From NCBI GenBank assembly GCA_037951165.1, contig JBBDHG010000004.1:3037501-3101500 (forward strand): a stretch of 64,000 bases of DNA. The letters are read 5' to 3'. Position numbers and translations under genes: made by a program. Every line of letters begins with the position of its first letter. Position 1 is the first letter of the stretch. The stretch is from Lophius americanus. Its lineage: Eukaryota > Chordata > Actinopteri > Lophiiformes > Lophiidae. The notes beneath the pieces were generated by a model that searched no databases, had not been told where the DNA came from, and worked only from the letters and a program-made list of their open reading frames with translations. Shown here one piece after another: positions 1 to 14,170 of the stretch.

Positions 1-839
1 GCCTCACTGCTACACAAACAGGCTTGCAGTGGCCTGGAGACTGTTCACCATTGGTGTGCACACACATATTGACATATACAGACTTTCACTGAGGTGCCAA
101 TGTGCGTCACCCTCCCTGCAAGACTCCAGACATGTGGAAGTCACTTAGGGATACCAGCACATGTATACCATTCTTCGTTTATGTGTTACAGATATCAAAG
201 AGGCAAATAGTTGAGGCTAGTTGATTACAGTATCTATGAAGGTAGAAACCTCTTTAATAACCTCTTTTAATATTAAATATCTCTTTGTTTGGCTTCTTTT
301 GTCATTTAAGGGAGAGCACAAACTCTATCGAGTCTTGTGCTGTACTGTATGATGGCATCTGTTTTCTTTCATTTCGAAATACATTTGAGAACTGTAGCCC
401 TTCAGCAAAGTAAGCAGGTTTTTTTTTTTAACATTTAAAATAAGTATAAGAGTAGAGACAATACATCAGGACAGAACTTCCTGTACGATTCGACAAGTAA
501 AGCAAAAGCCAGCGAGGAAGGCGGCTTCATTAATGTGCATTAATGAGTAAAGGGAACGAGTGTTGATGAACAGACAGACAAGTTCAATTTACTCATATTC
601 TTGCACGACTGACTTTGTGGAGCTATGCGTCCCCTGACCCACTTTGTCTCAGTAGTTCTTTAAAGTGAATGTTGGTGTGGTAAGAACAAAAAAGCATGAA
701 GCGAGATGTTTCTTTTCCTTTGTCTTATTATTCCACCCACTGTGGAATATCTGTCACTATATTTTCAGCGAACTAATGTAGATTCTCTTTTAGAAAAAAA
801 ATGTTGAATCACTGTATCAAACAAGTCTTCCGAACTAAA

Positions 840-1190
840 TATGGGCTCAAAAAGCAGGGGAGACAGATGGCTGGGTGTTAGTCCATTTGTCTGAAGGTCG
901 GTGGTTTGATCGCCAGCCCCTCCGGTCTATACGTCAAAGTGTCCTTGAGCTATTGATATTTGAGCTAAGATACCGAACCCAAATTGCTCCCAATGGCTGT
1001 TCCTTTGACAAACGAATCTTGGCGTTAATTGTTACCACTCTGATGAACAAGTGGCGCCATACATGGCAGCTTCTATGATCACTGTATGAATGTTTGTGTG
1101 AATGGGTGAATGCAGGCTTGTGTTGTCAGGTGCTTTGGGTCAAGCAGACTAGAATAGCGCAATAGTAAATACTGTCCATTTACCATTTAA
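840..1190 (+). mobile_element. Degenerate tRNA-derived SINE-like repeat
   Basis: The segment starts with a box A-like run (TGGCTGGGTGTTAG, 868-881) followed by a box B-like run (GTTTGATCGCC, 904-914), the spacing of a tRNA-derived pol III promoter. It continues with the body typical of fish dispersed repeats, including a run reading GTGTGAATGGGTGAATG near 1095, and ends near CCATTTACCATTTA at 1177-1190. A second copy of the same body lies inverted at 4555-4745. The family name is not assigned. The 67-residue frame inside it is not a gene. Confidence 0.65.
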
Positions 1191-1745
1191 TTCAACGATT
1201 CTGACCATCAGAGGCGAAATAACCATCAGTCCGTGTTAACGCTCCAGATTATCCGGATCTCCCTTCATGCTTGTGGACAGTTAGTTCTGACCCAATATTT
1301 TTGAAACATTTTTGATATGTAGGAGTTAAAATATGAATTATTACTTCAGCCCTTTTCCAATCTGATAACCCTGCCAAGAAACAGTAGTCATTCTAGCTCT
1401 TTGGGCTAACATCGATGAGCATACTACTGTTGACATGTATTAAATTAACTGACAGTGTCATCTCAACCAGATCCCCTCCACACTCCTTTTTAATGCTCGC
1501 CTGTTTTGTCTCTGTGAATTTGACCAGTCACTATAGCAACCTCATCTGTCATTTTGTTAAGGTTACACAGCTACGTCTCCAGTGATAATGTGAGGTGCTC
1601 ATTCATTCTCCGTCTGGACCAAGATTCTTATTTAAATCCTGTATGATGTAATGCCACATTTTTTCAAATCTTGTATAGTATCCAAGCTTGAGATTCAGGA
1701 GAAGGTCATCTGAAGAGATTCTTGTTATGTGTGATGAAACCTCAT

Positions 1746-2763
1746 TTAACCCTTTAGATCCCAAGATCACACCGGCTTGATTCTTTACCTCAACCCTAAC
1801 CCTTGTCGCCAGTGCACCCGACCCATAACCGTGGCTAATAAAAAAACATTTTCTCTAACCTAACACTACTTGTTTTTTGCTTCGGTATACTAATGCTTCC
1901 ACATTTGAGTATTAACGCAAAATTGACAAACATTAAAAAAAAAAATTATAATAAATTTAATAAAATTCCAAGAATAAAGTTGTAATTTAAAGAGAATAAA
2001 GTTGTAATTTTAGATAAACCCATTGGTGGGAAAATGAGGACTGTGTGTGGAATATCTTGTCAAGCTATATTTCAATATTAATATAAGTTTGACAAATCAT
2101 AAGTAGTGAATCTTTTCGCACATAAACACAACCGGATTGTAACTGGTAGAACTTTGAAAGTGCACTGTAAGAAACTTGGTTAATGTATCACGGTGATTCA
2201 ATACAACCATGATCCTAAAGCAACCCGACTACTTAGTCAATACGGTAACGCGTATAGAAGGCTTTGTGTGTGTATTTGTGTGTGTTTGCACAGCACAACA
2301 CTTAAGACAGTAGATGGGAAACCCCTGGTGGTAAAATTTCACTTTATTCATGTAAACTTACGACTTAATTCTTGTAATATAATTTTAGTTATCAGGGTGG
2401 CTCTCACACGTGGTCATACTAACACATCATATTAAACCTTTAATGTCCTCACTAAGAAAGAAAGTATGCGTGAATGATTTATATGCATACCCCTTGCATT
2501 TATTTTAGGCATTTATAAAATATTTTAAGACTATAAATTTACCGTAAAATGACAATTATTTTTAATAAGAAATAATGAGTCAAAATGAGCTCAATCAAAC
2601 AGTTGAGCAGGACATTATAGAGTTAAAGTACAGACATACCTGGCAGGTCATATAGGTGGTGTTCTGCTCCAAAATCTGATAGTGATTGGCATATTTAACA
2701 TATTTACTACAGACCATAAAGGTTACCCTGACCCGAGACTGACCTCGCACTCTAGAGGGTTAA
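1746..2763. mobile_element. piggyBac-like non-autonomous DNA transposon
   Basis: A 1,010-bp block (1750-2759) is flanked on both sides by TTAA (1746-1749 and 2760-2763), the target duplication specific to piggyBac elements. Its ends are inverted: the left starts CCCTTTAGATCC and the right, read on the other strand, starts CCCTCTAGAGTG. Eight of the first nine bases match, and weaker similarity continues inward (AAGATCA against GAGGTCA). No transposase frame exists inside, so this would be a MITE-type deletion derivative. The ends are divergent, so the copy is old. TTAA is common in AT-rich DNA, so chance is not fully excluded. Confidence 0.6.
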
Positions 2764-4554
2764 AAATCAGTGAGGATTTTAAAACTCTCTCAAACCTTTC
2801 CTGTTGGGAATCTTTCATGGCCCATCAGTCTCACTCTCGGATGATCTTGCTCGGTCAGACCTGCCTTCATATGTGTTGGTTTTTACCATGATGTTCTGAT
2901 CTCTAACCCCTTCTCAACCTTTAATGTTCCCCTTTTAGTCCCTTCTGTTTCCCTTCTTTCGCACTACTCCTTTCTTTTTTCACACTTTCTGGTGCTCATA
3001 ACCTGATCTGAGAAGGCGACTGCCTCCTCAACCCCCTCCTCTGTCTTTTTCTCCTCCCTTTTAAACTTTGAGTCATGAATTTATTATGTGAGTCAAGATA
3101 GAGCAATGACTCTTTGTCCCAGTCTTTGCATGTCACTGGTCTAGAATGAATAATTCACACGTCGTATTGAGGTTAAGATCAGAGAGAGAAAAGGAAATTA
3201 TTTGGGTGCTGTACCATTAAGGCTATTTTGAAACATCCAGCTGTCAGCGCCTTTCCTGCAGTATTCACTCTTTCTTCTCCCTTTCCTTGCGCTCTCTTGT
3301 TCCTCCCACCAGTTAACTCACTGGTATGAATTAGAACAGATTCTTCCTTGTCTTTTTTGTCATTGGGAAGCACAGCATACGAAATAGAGAAAGGATGGGA
3401 ATCATGTTGAATGAAGCCAACCGTGTTCTCAGCATCTGCATGCTTTCGGTGTGTGTATTTTTTCAAATCTGTTCTATATGCAGTATGTTGCTGATACTGT
3501 AGGTTTGGGCATCAATCAATCCCACCATAAAATGTGTTTCACACCTTCCCGGTTTGCATATTATAATATCTTACAAAAAGGAAATCACAGTGGAGAGGCT
3601 AAAGCGCTTATCACCTCAAACCAAACATCCTGTTTGGGATGCAAAAGGGTTTTAGCATCAACAAGCAAGAGATTAGATAATCTCGCAAAGGTGCAGCAGA
3701 CGCCACTGAGCGGCCAGCCACCTCCATGTCTGTACATGATCTTCATGTGAACAAAAACACAGACACACAGGCTCTGTGTCCACATAATGTCAATCATGTG
3801 CTCGGATACACACATAGATTCAGATGCACACTTGAATGATTATTCTTGGCCCCTTGGGGCATCACTGAGACTTTTCAGCCATACCTCGCTAAAAGGCGGA
3901 GAGAGAGAGCGAGATGTGCATAAGAGGGAGTGAAAATGAAAGACAGCGGGTGTCCTTGAATTTTAACCTTATGCTCCCTGGGGTAAATTGCAAACATCTC
4001 TGTGTCTTAGATTCCCACAGGTAACTGTAGGAGCCCTGACTGCCATATTATCCCATAGCGGAGGATAAACTGGTGAATAATCTCCACAGTTATCAGTAAT
4101 GTGACCAGGGCTCCAATTACATCATCCCTATGACGGTGTATGGTTCATATTTTTGCAGATTTTACAAATCTGTCAGTAACCTAAGTCACAGAGATGACGG
4201 AACACCACAACACAGCTGAGACTGACTGTAAATAAAACTAAACAGGAGCCAGAGTATCCAAAGGAAGGACAGCAGTGATTGTACTATTGCTGTGATTTTC
4301 TTTGTGGTTTGAGTGAACTGTGACAGTTTATTATTATTATTAGAACATTATCAGAGTCAATCTTGAGTCAGTACACATTGTTGCAGATCTTTAGTGAAAA
4401 ACTGAGTCTTAGGGTTAGACAAAAATTCCTCCAAAATACCGTCAAAAAATACATTTTTAATTAGGTAAATCTTTGACAAGAATTAAATTTTTTGGTGATT
4501 GGTAAATAGAAAATAGACTGTTTTTACACTACACATTTCTACTCCTCTTCGAAG

Positions 4555-4745
4555 CATTTTATAACACAAGTCAGCATTCACCCATTCACACAAACATTCG
4601 TACAGTGGTTGGAGAGGCTAATACGCAAGGCACCACCTGCTTTTAAGGAGCGATAATCATTTACGCCATCATGCACATACCAATGAAAGATCCACAAGGG
4701 GTTCAGTATCCTGCTCAAAGACCCTTGACACACATTTGAAGTTAT
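4555..4745 (-). mobile_element. Degenerate SINE-like repeat, inverted copy
   Basis: On the minus strand this segment matches the body of the repeat at 840-1190. The run ATTCACCCATTCACACAAAC (near 4576) is the reverse complement of the run near 1090, and about 36 of 42 bases agree across the shared block by eye. The end near 4690-4740 (GGGGTTCAGTATCCTGCTCA) is the typical middle of such fish repeats. The box A/B promoter region is lost or unrecognisable. Confidence 0.6.
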
Positions 4746-6566
4746 ATGTGGCTTATTCTGAGGCTTTTGATTGTGTCGTGTGATTTTTATAGGTACTTTT
4801 TGAGAGAGGAACTGTAGGACATTTGAGTTGTCTTTTCAGGAATGTCCCCATATTCCCAGGATTGAATAATTAGATTGTTGGGTGAGTCCATCAATATAAC
4901 AGAGTAACGTTTTTGACTAACAATAGTGATAAAGGTGCTGATTGACAGGTTACTGTCAGATTTGCAGTGCTGTGTCTCCTCTTACTCTTCTAAAATTATA
5001 TTTTTATTTAACTGCTTATGACCTTTCTAAATCCTCCCCTGTGATCCCCAGCCTCCTCCTCCACCTCCTCCTCCTCCACACAAGGATCTGTTTTTTGCTT
5101 TCTCTTGCTTTACAGTGTGTACGAAGCCTTCACACTTCCATATGCGTACACATACATCTGTTTGTATCTATGTGTGTGAAGGGAATTTGTATACCCTCCT
5201 ATGGGACTTCTGGTGAGAAGAGGATCGAGGAGGTGTGATAATCACCTAATGTCCCCCATTTTCTGGCGCTCACATAACGCTCTGCCTCTGTTGTACAACA
5301 CAAGTTGAATGATTTAATCGGTGTGGTACAAAATGGTACAAAGCTTTCAGCTCTCTCCTCCGCGTCCTCTGCTGTTCCCTCCATCCTTGTCATTCTCCAT
5401 TTCTCTCCTCTCCCCACGTCACTATTCCCCCCACCCTCCTTCTGCGCCCAATTCCCCCCATCTGAAATGGTAGCTGCAGCTCTTATTGGTCGCACTGGCA
5501 GAATCAGAGAAACGGGCAGCCAATAAGCTTTTGGGCTAACAAGGTCAATATTACCCATGAACCAGTGCAATTATTTTGCCGCTTACATCCATGCCATGTA
5601 TGCATATGCAAAGCGCTCCCCCTCGTCCTACCTACTCTGCACATTTCCACTGTACATGAACATTTGGATTTATCTATATATACACATCTCGGCTGAGAGC
5701 AAAAAACCTTTTTAATGCTGAGGAGGATTTCTCTTGACAAGCTAATTTAGTATCCACATTTTTTTTACCAAATGGAATTTAAATAAGTAGAATAAGAAGC
5801 TGTTTTAGATTCTGTTTGTTGATGTACATTTACAATCAGTTGCAATCAGGTCAAAGCGGATCTTCAAAGACCAGGGATGGAAAGCTGTCATTTTCCTCCC
5901 CATCCCCATCCACGGCCCCCAATTGGTTTCTTTTGTCACTGCTGTGCATACAGTTTTATATTTTTAACCAGTCAGTCAGCCGGCCGACTTAACGACTGCG
6001 TTAATCTGTGCAAACAACAAAAACTATTTTCTTTTCTCTTGTGGACGGATGTGGTCTTTTCATTTTTGGAAATGTCATTTCATATAACCTGAACTCATTT
6101 AATACACAGAATCAGAGCCGTGAGACAGACGTCCACCCTTCGCTGAGTGTTATCATGAAACCTCAGGATTCCTATTTCTCTCGGTTTCATCTCATCAGGC
6201 GTCAGGGCTAATTTGCATCTTTAAATTTGATTGTTGAATGGATATGACCTTCCTTCATCATGAGAGAGAGTGACACAGTGCCTCTTACTTCCCCCGCTTC
6301 TGTTTCAATCTCACTTTATTTGTGTTCTCAATGTCCTTCATCTCTTCCACTGGTACCCAAATCCATATATTACCAACATTGTGTTCATATTATGCAGCTC
6401 TACATCCCTCTATTTCAATTTGCTCCCTCAAATGTATTTTCATGGCACTTTGTCCTGCATCCATTTTACTTGCAGTGGTTTACCGAGGAGGCAGTAACTG
6501 TTTTGGTTTTAAGTCGCCTGTTTGGCTCTCACTTATCTAACATGCTGAAGAATTGAATTCATTTTC

Positions 6567-6583
6567 AACCCTAACCCTAACCC
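6567..6583. repeat. Short interstitial telomere-like repeat
   Basis: AACCCTAACCCTAACCC is nearly three units of the vertebrate telomeric repeat (CCCTAA). A shorter AACCCTAACCC lies at 1792-1802. They are too short to indicate a chromosome fusion and may be chance or repair-derived insertions. Confidence 0.6.
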
Positions 6584-9500
6584 ATTTTCCCTCTTTTACC
6601 CACCCTCACACACTCTCTTTAAGCTGTGCAGACTGAAAAAAAGTACCGTTGCCTTTCAGGTGAAATGTCTCCAGGGAAATGTTTTCCTTCACTGAAATCG
6701 CCCGGCTATCATCACAATCTGCAGCTGCTCTGTTGACGCTGAGGATAAAACGTGATTCCAATTCCCAATGACAAACCCTTAGGATTGCTCCACCATTTTG
6801 TTATCTGGAACCGCATTAGCCATTAGGAAGGAAATGACACCAGAAATGAACTCCCCTTCATATCCTGCATGGAACCCCACAAACAAAGCTGTGATGAAAC
6901 GATGACATTGACATAAAAGAATTGAGTGACTATATTTTATTACAAGTATGAGGCAAAAGTGGCAAACACAACTCATGGTGGTGAATTTGGAAGCATGTGT
7001 AAGATATGAATTATTTCAAGTAACAATGCCACAGTTCTCCGAAGGTCAAGATCAATTCAAGGCTGTGCAGTCACTTGTCAGACGATGTATCTTTCAAAAT
7101 GATTGGTATCTTTATGTGCAAAAGATGTGGGGTTTTGTCTTACAGAGACAAGCAAAATTTTATTAAATTATTTTATGTCTCTCCTACACTTATCTTCCTA
7201 TCTGCCTCTGGGAGTGTAACTCCAGCTAACAGTGTAATCTCTGTACTTGCTGGTTAATTACATCCCAGGATAACAATTGCCACAATAAATACTTTTCCGC
7301 AATGCACTGATAAAAAGCCTTGTAAACACAGGCTTACTCGTGTATGTGCAAAGGCACAATTTGTACTGCTTTGTGTCGCTTCACAAGAGCACATACTCCT
7401 TTTAATGATTTGTAAGATCTATCTCCAACCAGCTGACCTGTGCCCAAATCTCTGGTCTGCAGAACAAGCTCTTCATCGTTCATGAGAAAAGAGTACGGAG
7501 CTCATATCGCACTGGATTGTGATGTCGATTCCAATTTCAATACATAACTGTGAGTCTGATCTGAACCTTGAAGAAAAAGGTGATTTTGTACATCTTGTAG
7601 CATGAGGAAAAGGCCTTTGTGGCTGCTCCAACCAGCTCCCTAATGAGGCACACTTCCAATCCTGAATAGGAGAACTAGACCTGCTGTGATTCTCCCCTGA
7701 ATGAAGATGAATAAAGAATATTGAAAATAAAAACCACTCTGCACTTCACTTGACTGAGCCTTGTCACAGACACATTTCTTTCATCTTGCAAAGCATCTTT
7801 TGGTTCTCACTTCAGGTCTTGTCCAGAAATATTATCCATGTGTAACGTTTTGAGAGTGTATCTGGGTCAAAGCTGCCTTGGAAATACTGTAAGTAAATGT
7901 ATATCTGTTGTTTATTCTTGATAGTGTGTCAACATGTGACTTTTGTTTGGTCATTAACAACCTATTCCCCTTTTAGCCCTGGTATTTTACCCATGTCTGC
8001 CAACTAAGCTCAAACAACCAGTGTGTTGGAGATTTATGATAGCACATTAACCCGCATCTGGATTCACGGTTGGAGGGGAAAGTTTGATGTCACATATTAG
8101 CAATACTGTATGCACATCTACTACTACAGTCTGAAACTCGTTTTAACACCCCAATTGAGAGCATATGGGTGCAGGCAAGGTTACCTTATCTATTGTTGGT
8201 TTCCTACACCGTATGGATCGACCTCTCTCTCTCTCCGTCTGACTCTCTCTTTCTCCCTCTGCGTACCTGGATGTTCATTTGTCTGCGCTCTCAGTATGAG
8301 TAACCATGGGATCAGATTTAAGCCAGAATAAAACGGGTCAAAACGTAGCAGGGTGTGAGAATAATCAGAGTGGCTACCGCTAATGAAATGGCCCAGATCT
8401 TCTAGTAAAGCAATAAAATCCATATTGACTACATGTGAGTAATGATCAAGATGCTCTTTGTTTTCAAGCCCTTTTCATAAGGACACTGTGAGATAACAAC
8501 CCTCTGAGGTCCCTTCTTTACACTGTTAAAGAACCTGAAAGAACCAACAATTCCATTATGCTCCGCCAGTTTATGGTATTATTTAACATGCTGGCATTCT
8601 GCAAGCGAATGAAGTTGAATTAAATAAATCCCTCTCCCCTTATATAGTTAGGGATGTCATCCTCTGCTCAGTGGTTAGGGCGCGTCTGGATGAAAAAACG
8701 GAAAAAACCACCCCAAACTTTCTTCAGTGCACAGCAGCAGCAGAGTCCTACCACAAGTTTTAACGTAAATATGTCACTCTGAAAAACATGGAACTTATAG
8801 AAAACTCTTTATTTATATCCTCAAAAAGTCTAGGATATTATTGAATCTTCATCACTGCTGCTGCGTCCCTTGCATCGGCTGCTGCCACAGATCCTGCATG
8901 TCATTTCAATCAAAAACTGTTTCATGAATCATTTTCAAATATCAACCTCCGTAGGCCTTCGGTGGGAGGATGAACTGGATTCATTCTGAGGAAGGTCAGT
9001 TGCATATTTCCAACAAGGGAGGGGGAGCTTTATGTCCAAAAGTTTTCAGACCATAATTTCCCAACCTTCGGTTTGATCTAGTCCAAATTTTGTGTAAACT
9101 AAACTATTGCTCAAGGTAAATTACCTTTTATATATCATATTATACTCTAATGGTTAATATTTTCCTCACTAAGGGGAGTTTTTTTAAAATCTAAAACACT
9201 TGAGAAGACCTATCTTGTATATATCGTATTTCAGTCTATTAGTTCATATTGTACTTAAAGGGGAGATTTTTTACAAAAAGATGCTATTTTTCAGACAAAA
9301 CATTTAATTTGAAGTTTTCCATCAGCGGGATTGCTTTTACTAATGCAGGGGATTGGGGGCTTTTTGGGAATAGACCCCTCGCCGTCAATGACGACAGCGT
9401 AGGCCTAGATATTTTTTGGAGGGATTCTCTCTAGTTTTAGGGTGCTAGTCAGCATCACATTCTGCAAAATGGGCAGTAGTCACAAAACATCTTAAGCTTA

Positions 9501-10587
9501 AGAATAGCTCCTAACTTGGTTATTTCACAATTGCTTTTAAGAAAAGTGGGTGTGCCCCTCGAAAAATTTTAACTCTTCACCTTTTTTTTTTTTCACAACG
9601 CAAGTCACAAAGAGAAAATCCCAGATGATCATAAAATAACAGCTGCCAGCAATCAGCCACTTAATCACATCTACGTTTTAGAAACTTCTCATGACACAGA
9701 GCTTTTTAAAAACTATCGCCTTATTCCCGGGGGAATTACTATCGTTGCAGAGTTGGTTGGGGATGTTCTTTCTTTCAAACACAAAATATAACAGCTGTTC
9801 CTGTGTCCAGTTTGGTTGAGCCATGGCTTCCGCAGTCTGATCATTTCAAGGCTTCTTATATGAATAGCCATTAACTGTTAACAAGCTGCCAGACATGTGA
9901 GTGGATGACAATCAGCTGCACTAATACTTGACTCGTCAACCGCCTTTATTCCTCTTTGTTTCATGTTAGATGAGTGATACATTAAAAAAATCCCTTGGTT
10001 TAAAGTCTTAAAGCTGCTGCTGCTGTTTATCTCTGCTGCCATAAACTCCCCTTTTCAGTATTAGACAATCATGTATTTTTAGTATTTATTTATATTTTTT
10101 ATTGTAGTTAATTTTTTATAAATTTACCCATTTTCTAGTACTCTCTTTATATCTTCTCTGGAACTGCTATAATAGGAGTTTCCCTTAGTGTGGGATAAAT
10201 ATTTTGTTTGTTCTTGTCTCCTTCATTATGTCAATCATGAAATAACAGCATATCCCAGTTTGATGAAACATGACATCATCCATAGCAACTGGGTCGACCC
10301 TGTCCTTCCTCTTAGCTGGAAAGTCTCTCTCAGAAGCTTTGTGAACCCATCTTCAGAGGAACCTCTTAACTAGGAACTTTTAGTGCTACTTAGAAGTCTA
10401 GTGGAAAGATAAAATGATTTGTAAATACGGATCTGATCTCACATTTGAAATGTAGCTGGCATGAGTGGAGAAAAAATCACTTCCTGCAGTGACAGTTATT
10501 TCTAAAAAAAACCTTAAACTCAGTTAAGCCTTTAGAAGCACCGTCAAATCTTCTAATAAAAATAGAAAAAAAAGACACAGACACAGT

Positions 10588-10660
10588 CATGCTTCTTCTT
10601 TATCTCTCGGCTGGTCCCTTTCCAGGTCGCCACAGCAGACCATCTGCTCCCATCCATCGG
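10588..10660 (-). mobile_element. RTE-like LINE 3' tail fragment
   Basis: Read on the minus strand this segment gives the tail typical of fish RTE-type LINEs: GATGG..TCTGCTGTGGCGACC, then a run resembling GGGAGCAGCCGAAAG, then a GAAGAAGC end. The related tail CCGCTGTGGTGTCTCGAAAG follows the LINE frame at 13.8-14.1 kb on the plus strand, so both may be the same family. It is 5'-truncated, as is usual for LINE insertions. Confidence 0.6.
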
Positions 10661-12179
10661 CCGGTACACTGCTGGCTAACAGCACCAGTGATGGTATCTG
10701 GGAACCTGAACCCCGAACGGTCTTGTTTTATGAATCAGTTTCATGTTTCACATTTATATTTGGCACCAGTTTTCTCCCTCCCCCTCCTGATGCAACCTCC
10801 CCCTCTTATCTGGGTTTGGTACCGGCACTAGAAGTACACTGGATTGTGACATTTATGTGGCTGGATACAGGCAAAGATCAAAATTTCAATCTGCCCAAAT
10901 CTAGTATGACTTTCAGGAGATACACCCAGTGCCGGAAAAAATCTACTTTCCGTTATTTTAGTGATAAAGATGTGTTTTCAATGTAGAGATCATACATTTG
11001 TCCAAAGGTGTGTTACCCACGGAAAATTACCAGTAAGATGATGATCACATTACTCTGATGGTTTTTGCATTATTGATCAGCATTTTTAATGATAAAACAG
11101 GTCTTTGTATTTAATTTCATATCCATGTGTTTCATTATTTCTGGCTGCTTCTGTTTAATAGGGACGGTAAAACTAGACTGACAGACGGGAAACATGTGGG
11201 ACATAACCGAGTAGATCAAATCAGAATGTTTGCTCTACTTTTGAGCATAACAAAGAATGTTTGAAGGGATCCGTCGGCTGCTGCAGTGTTCTATTTTTCC
11301 CTTTAATCCTACCATCCATTATTATGACTGTGAGACTTTCAGCTGTCCCGCTGCATATTTTACATAAAGTTGGTAATATTCTGAAATCAGACCCTGAGAA
11401 TTATCTGGTGCTTAGAATTGTGTTTGGGAGGATTTTTTTGTTTTTACATTTTTCAGTGTTTTAATGTTTGTACAGATGAAGGTGTTTGACGAAGCATTCA
11501 TGAAGCTTGGTTTTGTTTGAGCACTGAAGAAATGGTTAGAAACAGAAAAAAACTAAAGAATTCATGAAGCAATTATTTCAAAATATTGAAAGGTGTGCAC
11601 ACACACGCCCAGCCATGCACACAAACACGCGTACAGCCACACAGATGATGTTTGTGTTACAGGTTCTGGACAGGACAGCACTGTTGCTAATTATGATTAT
11701 ATGATTTAATACAATGTATGTAAATACACTAAGTAATTATCAAGAAATACTCAAACAGCACCTCTACAAAAGTTGCACAGTCTACTTGTTATTTTAAAAT
11801 GAAATTATTGGTATTGACCTAATACTGTTTTCCAATTTCATATAGCATAAATCAGTCATGTGATACATGGGCCACTTGTGTGAAATAGCAAAAATGTTTT
11901 GTTTTTTTAAATACCCTTTTATAATTTTGATAAATCCCATGAGTCAACTAGGATCAAATGAGTGCATATCTCACAAATTACAAATTCTAGCCTCACCAAA
12001 CCAAAAACTGTTATTAGTCATGATAAATACTTGTGTCTGTCAATATTAAGATTTTTCTACAAATTCATCAACACATCAAGTTTTCCATTGAAAGATGAGT
12101 TTATGTGCACTCTGATTCTCCATAACATGTATCCCAAACACACAAACACACACCTATAGGCCGAGAGATACGTCATCTT

Positions 12180-12503
<324 letters not shown>

Positions 12504-13813
12504 TGTTGGTTTTCAGACGATGAATGTCATTCGATGCATTTGTTCGTCATCACATAATGGGAAAATGCTGAAATTAAGTTCTCCGAGTTCATAATTTTTG
12601 ATTATTCTTTCCACCAAAATAATTAGGTAATAAAGAGCTATTGTCCCATACTGCCTTGAGGTACTGATAATATTTTAAATATAAAGACATCATGATAATG
12701 TTGCCTCTTTTCCATAGCATTTTCATACCATGGCTGTTTCTGTAACAGATAATAAAGTTTGTCAATGTTAAATAGGCCTTAAAATGTCTTGCATATAACT
12801 CTGAGCCCCACAAAAATCCTTGTTAGAGATAGTTACTTCTTTTTTCAATTCTTTAGTGTGCAAGGCTTAGACAAGAATCACATACTTGTATAGCCCTGTG
12901 AATAATCATTGATTACTTGTCTCTATATTTTATGCATTTGCTGCTTATGTCTAATCACTTCTGAGTCCCTTCTCTTCCACTGAGTGATCAGTTCAGTGCA
13001 TCAGTTTCACTGAGTTTCACTGAACTGAACAGACTATCTGCTGCAAGGGATTTTAACCTCGGACTCCCTGCTGTGACCTCTACTCCACACTTCGGTCTCA
13101 GTGTTGGTGATGTTCAAAGTAAAACCACAACCACAAATACAAGTGCATGCAAACACGCAAACACACACACACACACACACAAATTAAATTTGTTTTGGGG
13201 CTTGACTCTTTTCTGATTAACTTACAGTTGTCTACCTCCGGCTCACACATAAGAAAGGTAGGTTCCTGTCTGACAGCAAGAGCGTTGATAGAATGTGATT
13301 TGTTCAACAGGCATTCAAACCTTATGTTGATTTCCAGCATGAACAAAGTCATGTCTTGTTTTGTGGGGATGCAGTATTTGGTGAAGAAATCATTTGAGAT
13401 AAAATAACGATAAGTACACAGCTGTCTCCTTTTCGTCCTGTAGCATTTTATCATAGCTTGTTTCAGCTCTTGTCAATCATGTTGTTATTCCTCAGTGGCC
13501 AGCAGGTGTGGTCACCAGAATAGCGTAATGGTATATATATTCCGGTCATAGCTTTATCTTTGGGCCCTTGGGGCAAGGAATTCTAGTTATGAACCTGTAA
13601 GCAATCAATTGCTTATTTGTACCTCCAGTAATATCCAGTAATAGCATAACATTTTCATTGATTTGTTGTCATATTCCTGGCCAACCCACAAATGTCAATT
13701 AATTCCAGTCAATATTCAATCTCTTTAAGCTCTGATTATTTTTCTCTACCAAAAGATGGGGGACGAAGCAGACTCTTTTATAGCTAAATTCTAGGCTAAA
13801 CTGTGTTTACAGG

Positions 13814-14170
13814 CTGGACGCAACCTGAGTCCAGCTGCTGCTGAGGCAGAGCTGGAGACGGGAGAGTTAAAGATGTTAAGATGTTCTCTGGGAGTGACAG
13901 AGATGGACAGGATTAGAAACAAGCACACCCGAGGGACAGCCCAGGTTAGACATCTTGGAGTAAAAGTAAGAGAGGCGGGATTGAGATGGTTTGGACACGT
14001 GAAAAGGAGGGATTGTGGATCTGTGGGTGAAAGGATGCTGGAGATGGAGATAACAGGGAGGAAGAAAAGGGGAAGACCGAAGAGGAGTTTTCTGGATGCG
14101 GAGAGGACATGGAGCTGGTTTGTGTGACAGAGGAAGTTAACGGTTGATCCGCTGTGGTGTCTCGAAAGTT
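13814..14170 (+). pseudogene. LINE (RTE-like) ORF C-terminal fragment and tail
   Basis: The frame from about 13850 to 14127 reads as the C-terminal end of a non-LTR retrotransposon polyprotein. Recognisable blocks are MLRCSLGVTEMDRIRN, then RWFGHVKRRD, then GRKKRGRPKRSF, which match the widespread C-terminal signature ML-RW-GVT..DRIRN / RWYGHVMRR / GRRRRGRPKRRW. The frame ends at TGA 14125-14127. It is followed by a tail-like run (CCGCTGTGGTGTCTCGAAAG, near 14150). Endonuclease and reverse-transcriptase domains are missing, so this is a 5'-truncated dead copy. Placement in the RTE clade is tentative and rests on the tail. Confidence 0.75.

Noticed and set aside
5199..5570. 123-residue minus-strand frame
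   Set aside because: Biased towards pyrimidine-rich plus-strand sequence, no domain, no splice context; looks like chance.
6567..6583. Telomeric repeat as a sign of chromosome fusion
   Set aside because: Fewer than three units; far too short.
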